Shown here: piece by piece, positions 46,726 through 57,774 of the stretch | Layout of the letters: every line of letters begins with the position of its first letter | Position numbering within the stretch: position 1 is the stretch's first letter | Assembly: GCA_026874595.1 (NCBI GenBank) | Contig: CM049307.1 | Location: 58,350,870-58,414,869, forward strand | Direction: 5' to 3' | DNA: 64,000 bases | From: Sipunculus nudus | Taxonomy: Eukaryota; Annelida; Sipuncula; Golfingiida; Sipunculidae | The notes under the pieces: generated by a model | Seen by the model: only the letters and a program-made list of their open reading frames with translations | Told to the model about the DNA's origin: nothing | Database searches by the model: none | Made by a program: the position numbers and the translations under genes

Positions 46726-48049
46726 ATCGATTGTTATTTTTTTTATTAAAACAGGATATAAGCTGCATATAATTAAAACAATGAAACTAATTCGTATAAT
46801 GCAATTTTCACTTTATTGTGGCACTGATTCACATACAGTTCAATTCCTCAATTAACACATGGAAGCCTGTATTCCTACTGAAGTAAATTGTCAAGCTTGA
46901 TGGGCAAGCCCCCCCCCCCCCCCGCCAACTTAACACACACACCAACACACACACACACATATATATATGAGCTACTCCTATGGACGCACAGTTGTCAAGT
47001 CATAAATGAAACATATTTCCCTCTAAGAAGACTTGTTTAAAGAAGCAAGTATCTGAGAAAGGAATCCCACCGGTCAGGGTCGCGGAAAGATGTTCTCGCA
47101 CGTCTGGAGACATTCCATTGAATCCAGGAAGTCATAAAAGTGTTCACACAATAATGAAGTGTCTCCCGATGTTAATTTTCTGTTAATTTTGAAAAAAAAG
47201 AGAAATTACCTTTTCGCATGTGATTGTCCTTAAAAAATACCTCTGGTCAATAAGCTTATAAAATTAAGCTGTCAGCAAGCAGCTTACAGTCAGGGACCTA
47301 GCCAGGAGATTGGTGCCGGGAGAGGGGAAATGTATTCAAAAGTATTTCCCTAGTATTCCAGATGTATTGCAATTTTTGAACTACGGATCACTTTGTACCT
47401 GCTAAAACCTTGAAAACGTCATAACGGATGTTTATTCCTGCCATAAATCTTTTCAGACGAACTTGTTTGACCACCTGTTAACATCTTTATTATTGCTCAC
47501 GTAACATCATGTATAATGTATTGAAAAATAACAAATTCAAAGTGTTCATAAACCATCCATAATCATTTATTGCGTTGTACCAGGGAGCTCGGACTTGCAC
47601 GAGATAACCAGCGGGCGAACAGACGCCTCTGGCAGGAAAAGACCGCCGAAACCTGCCCAACAACAATGAATGCAAGAAAATTAATGTTGCATAATATGAA
47701 TATAAAATAAATTTTGGAGACCAGGTCCAGATATGGGTATCGGGAAACCAGTGTTTTTACACCTGCCCCGGTCATAAAGAGCAGCTTTATTAAGGTGTTA
47801 CATTTCGTTTCCTGGAGTTTAATAGTCGTCTGTCTTTCATCTTGGCCACAGGTACCCGGTGTAGTTCCATAAACCACTATGAATTGTCTATAAACTACTT
47901 TTATAAACAAATACTAAAACGTCTTAGGTAATAAATCAACGTTAGTTGTCATAAATAAAATATATGCATTTGGTCCCACGCGAGTATTGCTTCATTGTTT
48001 ACACAATGAAACACGCAACAACGGTATCGACCATTTACTCAAAGCTGGT
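46726..48049. other. Intergenic DNA with low-complexity tracts
   Basis: Contains a C tract (46909-46923) and a CA run (46933-46958). A minus ORF of 115 codons (47910-47563) has no recognised domain; part overlaps a near-palindromic stretch around 47850-47905. No gene is called. Confidence 0.4.
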
Positions 48050-48338
48050 GGACTACCGATTTCACCGACTTCTGAGGCTCAGGGACAGCGCACAGGACCC
48101 GAATCTCAGCCGATGCGTTCATGGTTGGCTAACAACCTGGGTGAGCGCTCCGCAGGTTTAACTGAAAGGCCGTGACAAATGACCATTTTTAACACACAAA
48201 CGAGTGCGCCTTTCCTGGATACCACGGTGGATGAGCCAGCAATGGGGACGATTACACACCAGGTCCCGCAGGTGCAGTATTCATCGGGCCTGGTTAACAC
48301 CAGGATATTAAATTAGAGGAAGCGTGTCATACTGCCCT
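48050..48338 (+). mobile_element. tRNA-derived SINE, copy 2 (diverged)
   Basis: In the same 5'-3' order as copy 1 (but plus strand): degenerate box B GACCCGAATCTCAGCC, GGGTGAGCGCTCCGCAGG, ACAAACGAGTGCGCCTTTCC, GGTCCCGCAGGTGCAG, CATCGGGCCTGGTTAACACC, AGAGGAAGCGTGTCATA. The tRNA head is badly eroded, so this copy is probably silent. Confidence 0.75.
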
Positions 48339-49192
48339 GTCACGGATTCGAAATCATAATGGAATTCTGCTGATATACATATACTTAGTTAAGCTATAAT
48401 GAAAAGATGGGTGTGGTTACCTCAAAAAAAAAAAAAACTACCGAGTTTACTTGTGCAAGGCCCTACACTACAGTCGTTCCAGATCTCCTTCGTTTCAACC
48501 GCTACTTTGTTTAGGTTACACCATTAGGGCCTGCGCAGAGCAAAAAAATCGGACCAATGAGAACCTGGTATCACATTGTGCTTCCAAATCCAAATTTTAA
48601 GCCAGCGAGGAACCGCTATCGTTGGTCTGTTTCTTGGCCCGATGCCAGCCTTGCTGTTGAAACCCTCGAAAAATTGCTAAATAAAGTAAAGCTAACAGTT
48701 GCATGAGGAATATATTGTGTGTTTCTACTCATTTTCAATTATAGGTCATTCCACTTTCACTTTGTTCCCGTCCCGCTTATAATATTAAGGATATTTCATC
48801 GTATAGCCGTGTATCCGTGGCCAGATATAAAAGGTTACCAGCCCAGCGGGGAGTGCGCAGAGCCAAGGTTACATTTTGTGATAAGTGACGGCTGGTCGAC
48901 CCGGCAACCTGCGTGCATAGACCACAGGCTAAAACAAACAGGCCCAACTCCTCGCCGAAACAGAGCCTCGTGAATGATGCACCCGCCAGGGTGTCGAGCC
49001 AGGCTGATATCGATATCAGATTACCCAGGGTAGCCTGAACTTAATTTCCGCAGTGTTCAAATCGCCGCCTCGCGGTAAATTCTTATGCTGTAAACTCATG
49101 AAAATATATTTCAATAAGTCACGTGTATACGATATTTATTATACTATATCCGGTACCTCCACAGTTACGCGCTTATATAATGTCCTCGGTCT
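48339..49192. other. Intergenic DNA without recognised features
   Basis: GC-richer than average around 48480-49080, but with no recognisable gene. A plus ORF of 84 codons (48719-48973) has no domain. Confidence 0.4.
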
Positions 49193-49224
49193 GTTAGGGT
49201 TAGGGTTAGGGTTAGGGTTAGGGT
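49193..49224 (+). repeat. Interstitial telomeric repeat, (TTAGGG) x5
   Basis: Five perfect TTAGGG units in GTTAGGG... followed by unrelated DNA on both sides. TTAGGG is the metazoan telomere unit used by molluscs. Short internal arrays are usually inserted during break repair. Confidence 0.9.
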
Positions 49225-49225
49225 T

Positions 49226-50478
49226 TTGAAGCGCTTGCAACAGGTTTTATTCGCCAGATTTACCAGTCCATCGGCAAAATGCGATACTCGTTCTGAAGTC
49301 TGTTACAATGAAATCACCGTGGCCTTATTCAGACAACGACAATCTACGCTCATAGACATCATCTGTCAGCTGTCTAAACTCTGAAGCACGCAGCCCTGCT
49401 CCTGGACTGCAGATATCGTCAGGCTACACGAACGGGCGCCCTGATCAGGCACTTGTAGCGAATTTCGTCTTAATCGCGTTTTATGAATGCTTGCTGACGT
49501 TACAAGTCCTGACCGTCTTCTGGCCACCGCTTCCTTTTATGCCGACTGCCAATTATTACATTTATCTTAATATACAAACGTCTCCAGCGACGAAAACCCA
49601 AAGAAAACCAAACTTAACAGGTGCTGATCCTTTGAAGTCCACAACAAAAAATAGTTACTATAGAGACCGCCAAGCAGAGACGGATCCCACAGAATTAAAC
49701 TGTACCGAAATTAACATCAAACAGGACACGTGTGCTCTCTAACCAAAGCTCTCACGCGAATATCTAAACAAGATACATCATATGAATGTACACTAAATTA
49801 TCAAAACAATCACCTGGTTATTTTCCCTACTAGAATATGCCATACAATAACTAAGTCACAATGGTGTCACAATGTATGCAAAATAAGATTGTGGCAAAAT
49901 TGTAATTCAATTGTTAATGATAACGCCTTTATTGACTCTCACACAAAAGCGTATGACACACATATAAGATATGCAAAAAATTCAGCCTTATTGGAGAAAC
50001 TAGAGAAAATAATTATATGTATTTAAAAACAAAGTAAAACTAAAGGAACAACTGTTTTGTAAGGTTTATCTGAAATTGTAGACGAAAATGTGTAACCATC
50101 ATCAAGTTATCCCCGGGATAATCTGATTTCAATGCAAAGTACTTTTTGGGGTAATCTGAGTTATTCTGTAGAGGGGTAATCTAAAATCGCTAAACAGGCT
50201 CTTCTGTAGTTTTGTCTGATTGTTTTTCAATGTCATTTCTTTTAAATAGACATGATTAAACCCATTTATTTTTTTCGGAAATTGTCTGCAGGATAGGGCT
50301 AGGTTTTTTTTTTTGTGAATGAAAGCTACGTTTCATTTTATTATGTTTGTGAAAGCCTTGAGCTGATTCGAAAACATTTATTGATTCTAACTAATAAAAT
50401 TATTTGGTGTAACAGAAGGTACATGATTTATTTAGTCTTGATTTTAAAAATTAAGTGATGCCAGAGGAGGGCATGTTT
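49226..50478. other. Intergenic DNA with two adjacent unrecognised ORFs
   Basis: Plus ORFs at 49491-49742 (83 codons) and 49730-50026 (98 codons) overlap by 13 bp in different frames. Neither has a recognised motif. Low GC and the absence of other support leave them as chance ORFs or remnants. Confidence 0.3.
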
Positions 50479-52953
50479 AGGGGCGGATCCAGAATTTACG
50501 GAAAGGGGGTCCAGTCCAGGAAGACTAATGAAAACCCTAAACCAGTGGCCCATGGGCCATGACGCTCAGCTGGATTCAAGGAATGTTGAACAATGAGCAA
50601 AATGACTGCCAGAGTGCAAACAAATCATGACTTTTGTGAAGAGTCCTTAGAAATGGGTTTCATTAGGTTTTGGACAGATGAAAACTTCATTTGAAGGTCT
50701 CATAAATAAAACAAAATGCGTAAAAATTTGGAAAAAAAATACAGGTAGTGCCACCAGTCTGCAGGAACTGATGAAACACTCGATGATCAATACATATCCA
50801 AAGAATCATGGCTATCAAGGAATTAGTTATTCAGATACTTGAGCTCTTGTTGGTATCAAATTTTTATTTATTATTGTGGGTAAACGAACACAGTTTTTGT
50901 ATCACATTTTTAATTATTTCGGGGGTACTTACGAGCCCCATAGCTCAGAGGATATGGGTAACAGAGACCTACTTTCAGATTTCCATGAAGACTTTTCATG
51001 GACCTCCCTAGATGTCAAGTACGAAGGTTCTAGGTCAAGTGGTTACGATTAGAAATAAATAAAGAAAAAAAATCGTAAAAATTAGAAAAATTACAGTGGA
51101 CGCCAACAGTTTGCAGGAAGTGATGGAACATCCCATGATCAATATTCATGCAAAGAATCATGGTTATCAATGCAGTTGTTATTCAGTTACTTGAGCTTTT
51201 GTATCAAATTTGCATTTCTCTGGGGGGGGGGGTACTTCGGAGCCCCATAGCTCGAAGGATATGGGTAACAGAGACCTAATTTGAAGATTCCAGGTCCAGT
51301 GGTTACGATTTGAGCCCTGTTAACAGATGACAGTTTCATTGCAGGTCTGAAAAAAAAGAGAAAAAAAAATTTTTAAAATTGAAAGAAATACAGTTGGCGC
51401 CACCAGTCTGCAGGAACTGATGGAACATCCCATGGTCAATATTCATGCAAAGAATCATGATGATCAATGCAGTAGTTATTCAGATACTTGAGCTTTTGTA
51501 TCAAATTTTGCATTATTCTCGAGGGTACTTCGGAGCCCCATAGCTCAAAGGATAGAGGTAACAGAGACCTAATTTGAAGATTCCAGGTCCAGTGGTTACG
51601 ATTTGAGCCCTGTTAACAGATGACAGTTTCATTGCAGGTCTGAAAAAAAGAGAAAAAAAAATTTTAAAAATTGAAAGAAATACAGTAGGCGCCACCATTC
51701 TGCAGGAACTGATGGAACATCCCATGGTCAATATTCATGCAAAGAATCATGATGATCAATGCAGTAGTTATTCAGATACTTGAGCTTTTGTATCAAATTT
51801 TGCATTATTCTCGAGGGTACTTCGGAGCCCCATAGCTCAAAGGATAGAGGTAACAGACACATAATTTCAGGTTTTCAAAGAGATTTTTCATGGACCTCCT
51901 TGGATATTAAGTTTGAAGATTACAGGTCCAGTGGTTAAGATTTGTGCCCTGTTAACACATGACAGTTTCATTGCAGGTCTGAAAAAAGAGAAAAAAAAAT
52001 CGTAAAAATTAGAAAAAAATACAGGTGGCGCCACCAGTCTGCATTAAGTGATGGAACATCCAATGAACAATATTCATGCAAAGAACCATGGTGATCAATG
52101 CAGTAGTTATTCAGATACTTGAGCTTTTGTATCAAATTTTACATCATTCTCGGGGGCACTTCGGAACCCCATAGCTCATAGGATATGAGTAACAGAGACC
52201 TAATTTCAGGTTTTCAAAGAGATTTTTCATGGACCTCCCTTGATATTAAGTTTGAAGAGTCCAGGTCTAGTGGTTACGATCTGTGCCCTGTTAACAGATG
52301 ACAGCTTCATTGCAGGTCTGAAAAAAAAGAGAAAAAAAATCGTAAAAATTGGAAAAATACAGGTGGCGCCACCAGTCTGCAGGAAGTGATGGAACATCCC
52401 ATGATCAATATTCATGCAAAGAATCATGGTGATCAATGCAGTAGTTATTCAGATACTTGAGCTTTTGTATCAAATTTTGCATTATTCTGGAGGGGGGGGG
52501 TACTTCGGAACCCCATAGCTCAAAGGATATAGGTAACAGAGACCTAATTTCGGGTTTTCAAGGTGATTTTTCATGAACCTCCGTGGATATTAAGTTTGAA
52601 GAGTCCAGGTCCAGTGGTTACGATTTGTGCCCTGTTAACAGATGATAGTTTCGTTGCAGGTCTGAAAAAAAAAATAAAAAAAATTCGTAAAAATTGGAAA
52701 AATACAGGTGTCAAGTGAGAAGATTCCAGCGGTTAAGATCTGTGCCCTGTGAGCGGACGGCCGGACGGACAGACGACCGGACGGACGCCGGACAAAGGGT
52801 AATCACTATAGCTCAGATGACCTTCAGTCAGCTGTGCAAAAAAAAAGGTCCCAGGTCTGGAAAAAGGGGTCCAGGCCCTAAAATTTTGTCTGAAGCCCTT
52901 AAAAACGTTGTTTCTGATGAACCCCCCCCCCCCCCCCCCCGGATCCGCCTCTG
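50479..52953. mobile_element. GGGGCGGATCC-ended element interrupted by H2
   Basis: Left end AGGGGCGGATCCAG (50479-50492) and right end GGATCCGCCTCT (52941-52952) are inverted. The inner flanks GGGGGTCCAGTCCAGG and GGTCCCAGGTCTGG/GGGGTCCAGGCCC belong to the same repeat as 6225-6440. About 175 bp of host element surrounds the H2 insertion. A C tract at 52921-52940 lies inside the right end. Confidence 0.6.
50538..52838 (-). mobile_element. H2 array nested in the GGGGCGGATCC element
   Basis: The minus strand starts near 52838 (GCACAGCTGACTGAAGGTCATC), has a GTCCG-type tract (52750-52795) and ends with CCAGCTGAGCGTCATGGCCC near 50545. The body contains six units of about 300-350 bp, landmarked by GCGCCACCAGTCTGCAGG-like text at about 50743, 51093, 51391, 51692, 52021 and 52362. 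Non-coding. Confidence 0.75.
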
Positions 52954-53608
52954 ATAATAAACATTGCCATGGAAGACACGCTGCCTTATAAAGAAGAAGC
53001 GATCTTTACTCAAGAGGGGGCGAAATGCAAAAGGTCTTAGTGGTAATGCAAAACCGCGTCAAAAGTAAAAATGATGGTTTCGTCTCAGTAAAAACACCAG
53101 AAACCACCGAAGAATGAATAACCAATAACTTAGTTCCTACATCCAATCCATCACTATGTAACTTAACCATGCACGGACGATTTCCATTAAAAGGTGTGCC
53201 TGTTTAAAGCCTTGCTCTCTGATGTAAGCACCCCGGCTTAACTGTAAAGTTCAGGAATTCTAGGCATTACCCTTGTTAACCCAGGCTGACTTAAACACAT
53301 TAAAACCCCATCAAGCTCCTTCCGAAGATGACCGGGTCCAATATATTTTCCAGACTAACCTTTCCAATGTCATGCGTTTGTGATCAAGTCATGAGCTTGT
53401 CCTACACCAGTATGTAAGACCTTATCAAGTGATTTAGAAGTTTCTACCTGGCAGAAGTCTTCTAGGAACCACAATCTGCTATAGTTCGGATCCCAACATC
53501 AAATTCCCAGAACATAAGTCCCAGGCTTAATGTCAAAGGTACGGTCCTCCGATCATTGCACCTCAGATAAGTTGACCTGTGCGAAAGTGGATGATAAATG
53601 TTTTTTTT
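52954..53608. other. Intergenic DNA without recognised features
   Basis: No ORF of note and no repeat shared with the rest of the window. Confidence 0.4.
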
Positions 53609-54004
53609 TTAGGTTCCAGGGGAGTCTGAAGGAACCAGACTGTTCAATTCGTCAGGAAACGTTTTAATTAAAGCTAGATATTCATTTGCCCTATCTGTAA
53701 AATTGATGTAATCTCTTGCTAACTCTGCATACATCTTAATGAATTGTGGGCAATAACTGCTGTGAAATGTCCATATACTGCCTCTGTGATGGACGTGTGA
53801 CTTTGTTTGTTTACACACTGCGCATATGTTGACGATCAGAAAGATCATGTAACTGAAGCTGGCTGGTTTCACATGTGCGGAAGCTGATAGATCACTAGCT
53901 GCAAATCGCCGTTTGCAAAACTCTGGTTCACCTGATTTTTCGCCAGATGTCCTAATTGCATGTGTTTGGATAATTTCAGCGGGCCCCCAACATGCTATGA
54001 ACAC
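53609..54004 (-). CDS. Unrecognised 131-codon ORF, possible exon or decayed gene
   Basis: ATG at 54004 to a stop at 53609. The protein has a short hydrophobic stretch (about 50-62, SFSYMIFLIVNIC) followed by CAVC and a C-terminus that looks helical and charged (MYAELARDYINFTDRANEYL). No domain was recognised. Supporting a former gene, 55470-55700 carries a diverged, frameshifted relative on the same strand, aligning over the SGEKSG...HHRGS part. It could be an exon of a multi-exon gene, a fragment of a repeat-encoded protein, or chance. Confidence 0.3.
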   Translation of the reverse strand: MFIACWGPAEIIQTHAIRTSGEKSGEPEFCKRRFAASDLSASAHVKPASFSYMIFLIVNICAVCKQTKSHVHHRGSIWTFHSSYCPQFIKMYAELARDYINFTDRANEYLALIKTFPDELNSLVPSDSPGT

Positions 54005-55469
54005 ATGGATATAAACAAAACGAACAGTCTATGAATCACGGGAGCGGCCTTTTTTTGGCCTATATTCATGAAAGGTTCCATGGATAATTTTTATTTGACA
54101 GACGTCAGATATCGGAATTGGCCCCTCAAAAAAAAAATACCTGAACAATTCCCGAAAGTTTAGAGGTTAACCTCTCTAATTTCTCAGCCGGTTCGAATTC
54201 GAAATTGTCTGGTATCACCCATTGCCGTAGTGTCTCACAATAAATGTGGAGATTTTAAAAAAAAAACTTTCGTGTATCCTTTAGGCTACATTTTGCTATC
54301 GCACATGGTTTGAACCGGGACAATTTTTTATCCTTGTTCAATCAATATAGATGTTATAAAAACATTGACACGGCCTTGATTCCAAATGCAGTTGAGTGAA
54401 TATCTACATAGCTTGGTGCCCTATAAATTGTGTGAAAAATTCGATGAAACTTATAATTTAATTTTAATATATTATTATGATAGACTGATCTGACTTTTTC
54501 ATATAAAAAATACCTAACGCGAAGATATAAATGGGATCATGGGTTCGGAATGCTTTTCATTACGAGCTCAATGGCTTCATCGAAATAATAAAAAAAAATG
54601 AGTAGGGAAATAAACAACAAGAGTACCGACGTTTTGATTGTTGTTCTTAATTAATCATTTCAGGTAGCGCGAGATCGTTTCATTTGTGGTACCAGTTTTC
54701 AGGAAAGGCGCACTATCTGAGGAGGACTGTAGTAAGCTAGCTTTTGTAACTCTGACGTATTTGGTGATCTAGAGTTCCAATAACTTCCATTCTTAAGCCG
54801 GCCGTGGGTGTATAAATTATGGGCAAGGAACAGTCCTGCTGTAACCATCGAAACCAAACAGGGGTGGTATATAAGCACACAAACATGTGACAATAGAATT
54901 TATTACACCATAGGAACTGAAGCCAAACCAATTTCCGTCCTGATAAAGTTATTATCGTCTGTTTCTCCGTAAACAAGTGACGTTTTATGGCCGTGTTTTC
55001 GAGCTGTCATTGTTTATAATAATAATGAATCCCTAGAATGATCGACCCATCAGCCATTCCTCTTATTTCTTGAGATTCATATGACACTGTTTAAAATGAG
55101 TAAACAGCATAATACATACTGGATGTGGAATAAAAACAAACATGAAAATAAGGACTACCATTCATCGTTTATTCTGAATATTTAAGTTTTTTAATTATTT
55201 TTTATTAATGATTTTCTTACTTAGCATTTGCGTTGTAGGAGGTTAATGATTCGGTGCGTATTTTACCTCCCACTGTGAGAAAAAAGACTCATTATTTAGA
55301 ACTCTGTTGAGGTCTCTCGGATTTTTCTGCCCCATCATCCTATTTCACCTGGAACACTCTGTGCGTATTCCTCTATTCCATGCTGAAAGTGGTTTAATAA
55401 AGCTGGCTTACTCTGCGTTCATATTAAATTAATTAATGGACTGTCATTTCTTCTGATAAATTTCTTATA
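54005..55469. other. Intergenic DNA without recognised features
   Basis: AT-rich; overlapping minus ORFs near 54699-54976 have no domain. Confidence 0.4.
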
Positions 55470-55700
55470 ATGCCTCTGCGACGGATATATGATCTTGTTT
55501 ATCTACAAGCTGTTATTAGTTAATAAATACGGTGCGTGCGCCCACTTTGCAATAAAACGTTTTAAGTGGCTGGTTGCATACATGCGGAAGTTACAAAATC
55601 ATAAGTTTCAAAACGCCAGTTCCAAAACAAATTCTGACCTGCCGCCAGACCGCCTATATGTAATAAACAACAGAACAGCCTTTGTAAAGAACGACCGTGG
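55470..55700 (-). pseudogene. Diverged, frameshifted relative of 53609-54004
   Basis: On the plus strand TGCCTCTGCGACGGATATAT, GTGGCTGGTTGCATACATGC and ACCTGCCGCCAGAC align with TGCCTCTGTGATGGACGTGT, CTGGCTGGTTTCACATGTGC and CCTGATTTTTCGCCAGAT. The minus-strand frame is broken by stops and shifts. Confidence 0.4.
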
Positions 55701-55829
55701 AGTCGGCGTTGGCTGGCCTGTTATTGTAAAAGGTTCAAGGGATTTTCTCTGGTTAATGTGATGGGGTGACATAAAAGTTACATATATCGGAATAGATCCC
55801 TTAAAGAATATTAATTATTGTTTTGATTG

Positions 55830-56358
55830 TTATACGCCCGTCTATGATGGGACATGTTATGGTATACCCACGGTCTGTCCGTCTGTTAACTTTTAGTGTC
55901 GCCGCGATAACTTACCGGGGCTTTGATGGATTTTCACGAAACTCACCATAACTACTAACCAATACATTATCTCGCGCAAGTACGATTATCGGCAAAATTC
56001 ACGTATGTTTAATCAGATCAGAGCTTACTAGGCTACTTTGTGGTGTTGCCCCGATAACTTACCAGGAATATGATGAATTTCGATAAAACTCAACAGAAAA
56101 AATCAAAATGATATCTCGTCTATGTTCGATATCCAGCAAACCCGTGCATATTAAATGAGGTCAGAGGTCACAAAATTTCGGTGGTGCCGTGATGACCTAC
56201 CAAAAATCTGTTGGATTTTCATGAAACTCGTTATGAATATAAACCAATACAGTTTTTCACCTGAATTACATTATCTGCATAATTCACGCACATTAATTGA
56301 GGTCAGAGGTCACAAAATATGCGACGGGCGTATAACACACCATTGGCGGTTCTCTTGT
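55830..56358 (+). mobile_element. Short Helentron-like element H3
   Basis: Starts TTATACGCCCGTC (55830-55842) and ends with its exact inverse GACGGGCGTATAA (56323-56335) plus about 22 bp ending CTCTTG. A short GTCTGTCCGTCTG remnant near 55873 is the microsatellite position. Internal diverged units share GATAACTTACC and AAACTCACC/AAACTCAAC text. The layout parallels H1 and H2. Confidence 0.6.
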
Positions 56359-57431
56359 AATTAATTCTTACTTCGAAGGCGGTACACCATATTGAAGGTC
56401 CTCATTTCGAATCCCGCTGGCAAAACGGTGAACTGGGATGGAAACACAGACATTCTTCTCACTTACAGGTTATAACTTCTGGGTTATTCTTACATTATTT
56501 ATCGTACAGTTACATTCATCTAGATTTAATAAAACAGTATCAATACAACGTCATAAACCTTTATTTTTAAACAATAATAGGTTAGGCCATAAAAAAAATA
56601 AAATTAATGGTTCTCAGGCACCGCCGACGTCAATTTTAACCCCCCGCATCAACAAACTTTATTTCGAATTTCAATAGAAACTTACCAATTTTGAGCTCCG
56701 GACATTTCTTTCAAGAAGATAAAATCATACATTTTTGATAAAATTTCCTTTGTTATGTAGTGCTTTTACTTAATTTTTCTGCAGAATAAATCTGTTATAA
56801 TCATGCTTTTCCCTTATATTGGACATTTTATCGAACAGCCCGCCCGCGTTGATTTCTTAAAAAAGTACCTGAAAACCAAACCTTATATTTCTTGCCAAAT
56901 GTTATTACTATAGCATTTTCGTCGGCAAACTCCACAACTGACGATGAGGTATCCTTTTTATAATTATCTTAATATCTTGTTACAATTGCTGCATTAGCGA
57001 TATTATTATTGTACTTGTTGTTTGATAACTAACGTGCACCATTTATTGTAAATCTGTCTTTACTTGTTAAATTTTACTTTTATAAGAAAAGAATTGCCGT
57101 TGTATTTGATGCATAGAATAGTAAACAGCGGTAGATGCTTGTACCGATACATCACTGATCAATTAAATCTTGTTAAAACATCATCATAAAATTGAGTCAC
57201 TTTACGATAAATTTTTGCATCTCTTTTGAGGATAAATTTGTGATACTATCGTGTTAATAGTATAGCCCAAAGGAAAACCAATCGGACTGTTTTGTGATAT
57301 CCTAAATACAAGGGCTTTTGAGGAAGTGAAGATTCACTTATACGTGCAGCATACATGTCGTTATTAGTGTCTGCAGTGTAACGTGGAAAATGATGTCCCC
57401 CCACCTTCCCATCTCTACCCAACGATAACGA
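56359..57431. other. Intergenic DNA without recognised features
   Basis: AT-rich; a plus ORF at 56438-56677 (79 codons) shows no domain. Confidence 0.4.
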
Positions 57432-57770
57432 TCATTTTTTTTTATTCCATTAATCGTCTTTCAAAAAAGAAACTACTGGAGCAGTACAATACAATCACAA
57501 ATTGACTTACAACAAACAATATGACAGTACAATACAAACATAACACAATTAAGTGACATTGCAAATTAAATAGTACATAGAATAGAAAAGGAGTCATAGT
57601 TAGAGACAAATGCTACGTGAAACAAAGTACATGTAACAATACATAGTACGCATATAGACAAACTTGCCGTAGGAATAGAATTTCTCTGGCACAAGTATTT
57701 TAGTATAGATTTAAAAATAAACGTAATCAGCTAGTTTAAAGTTTGTTATAAAATAGAATAAACAATCCAC
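57432..57770 (-). mobile_element. Probable 3' end fragment of a LINE, opposite strand
   Basis: Read on the minus strand this is T-rich, non-coding text (TTGTATTGTACTGTCATATT and similar) ending ATTAATGGAATAAAAAAAAA, which resembles a LINE 3' UTR with a short A tail. It directly abuts the plus-strand LINE. It could be a separate insertion or a rearranged end of the same one. Confidence 0.3.
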
Positions 57771-57774
57771 AGGT

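Noticed and set aside
47563-47910. 115-codon minus ORF as a gene
   Set aside because: No recognisable domain, overlapping frames open on both strands, and no splice signals or paralogue in the window.
49193-49224. Chromosome end or telomere
   Set aside because: Only five units, with ordinary sequence continuing for kilobases on both sides.
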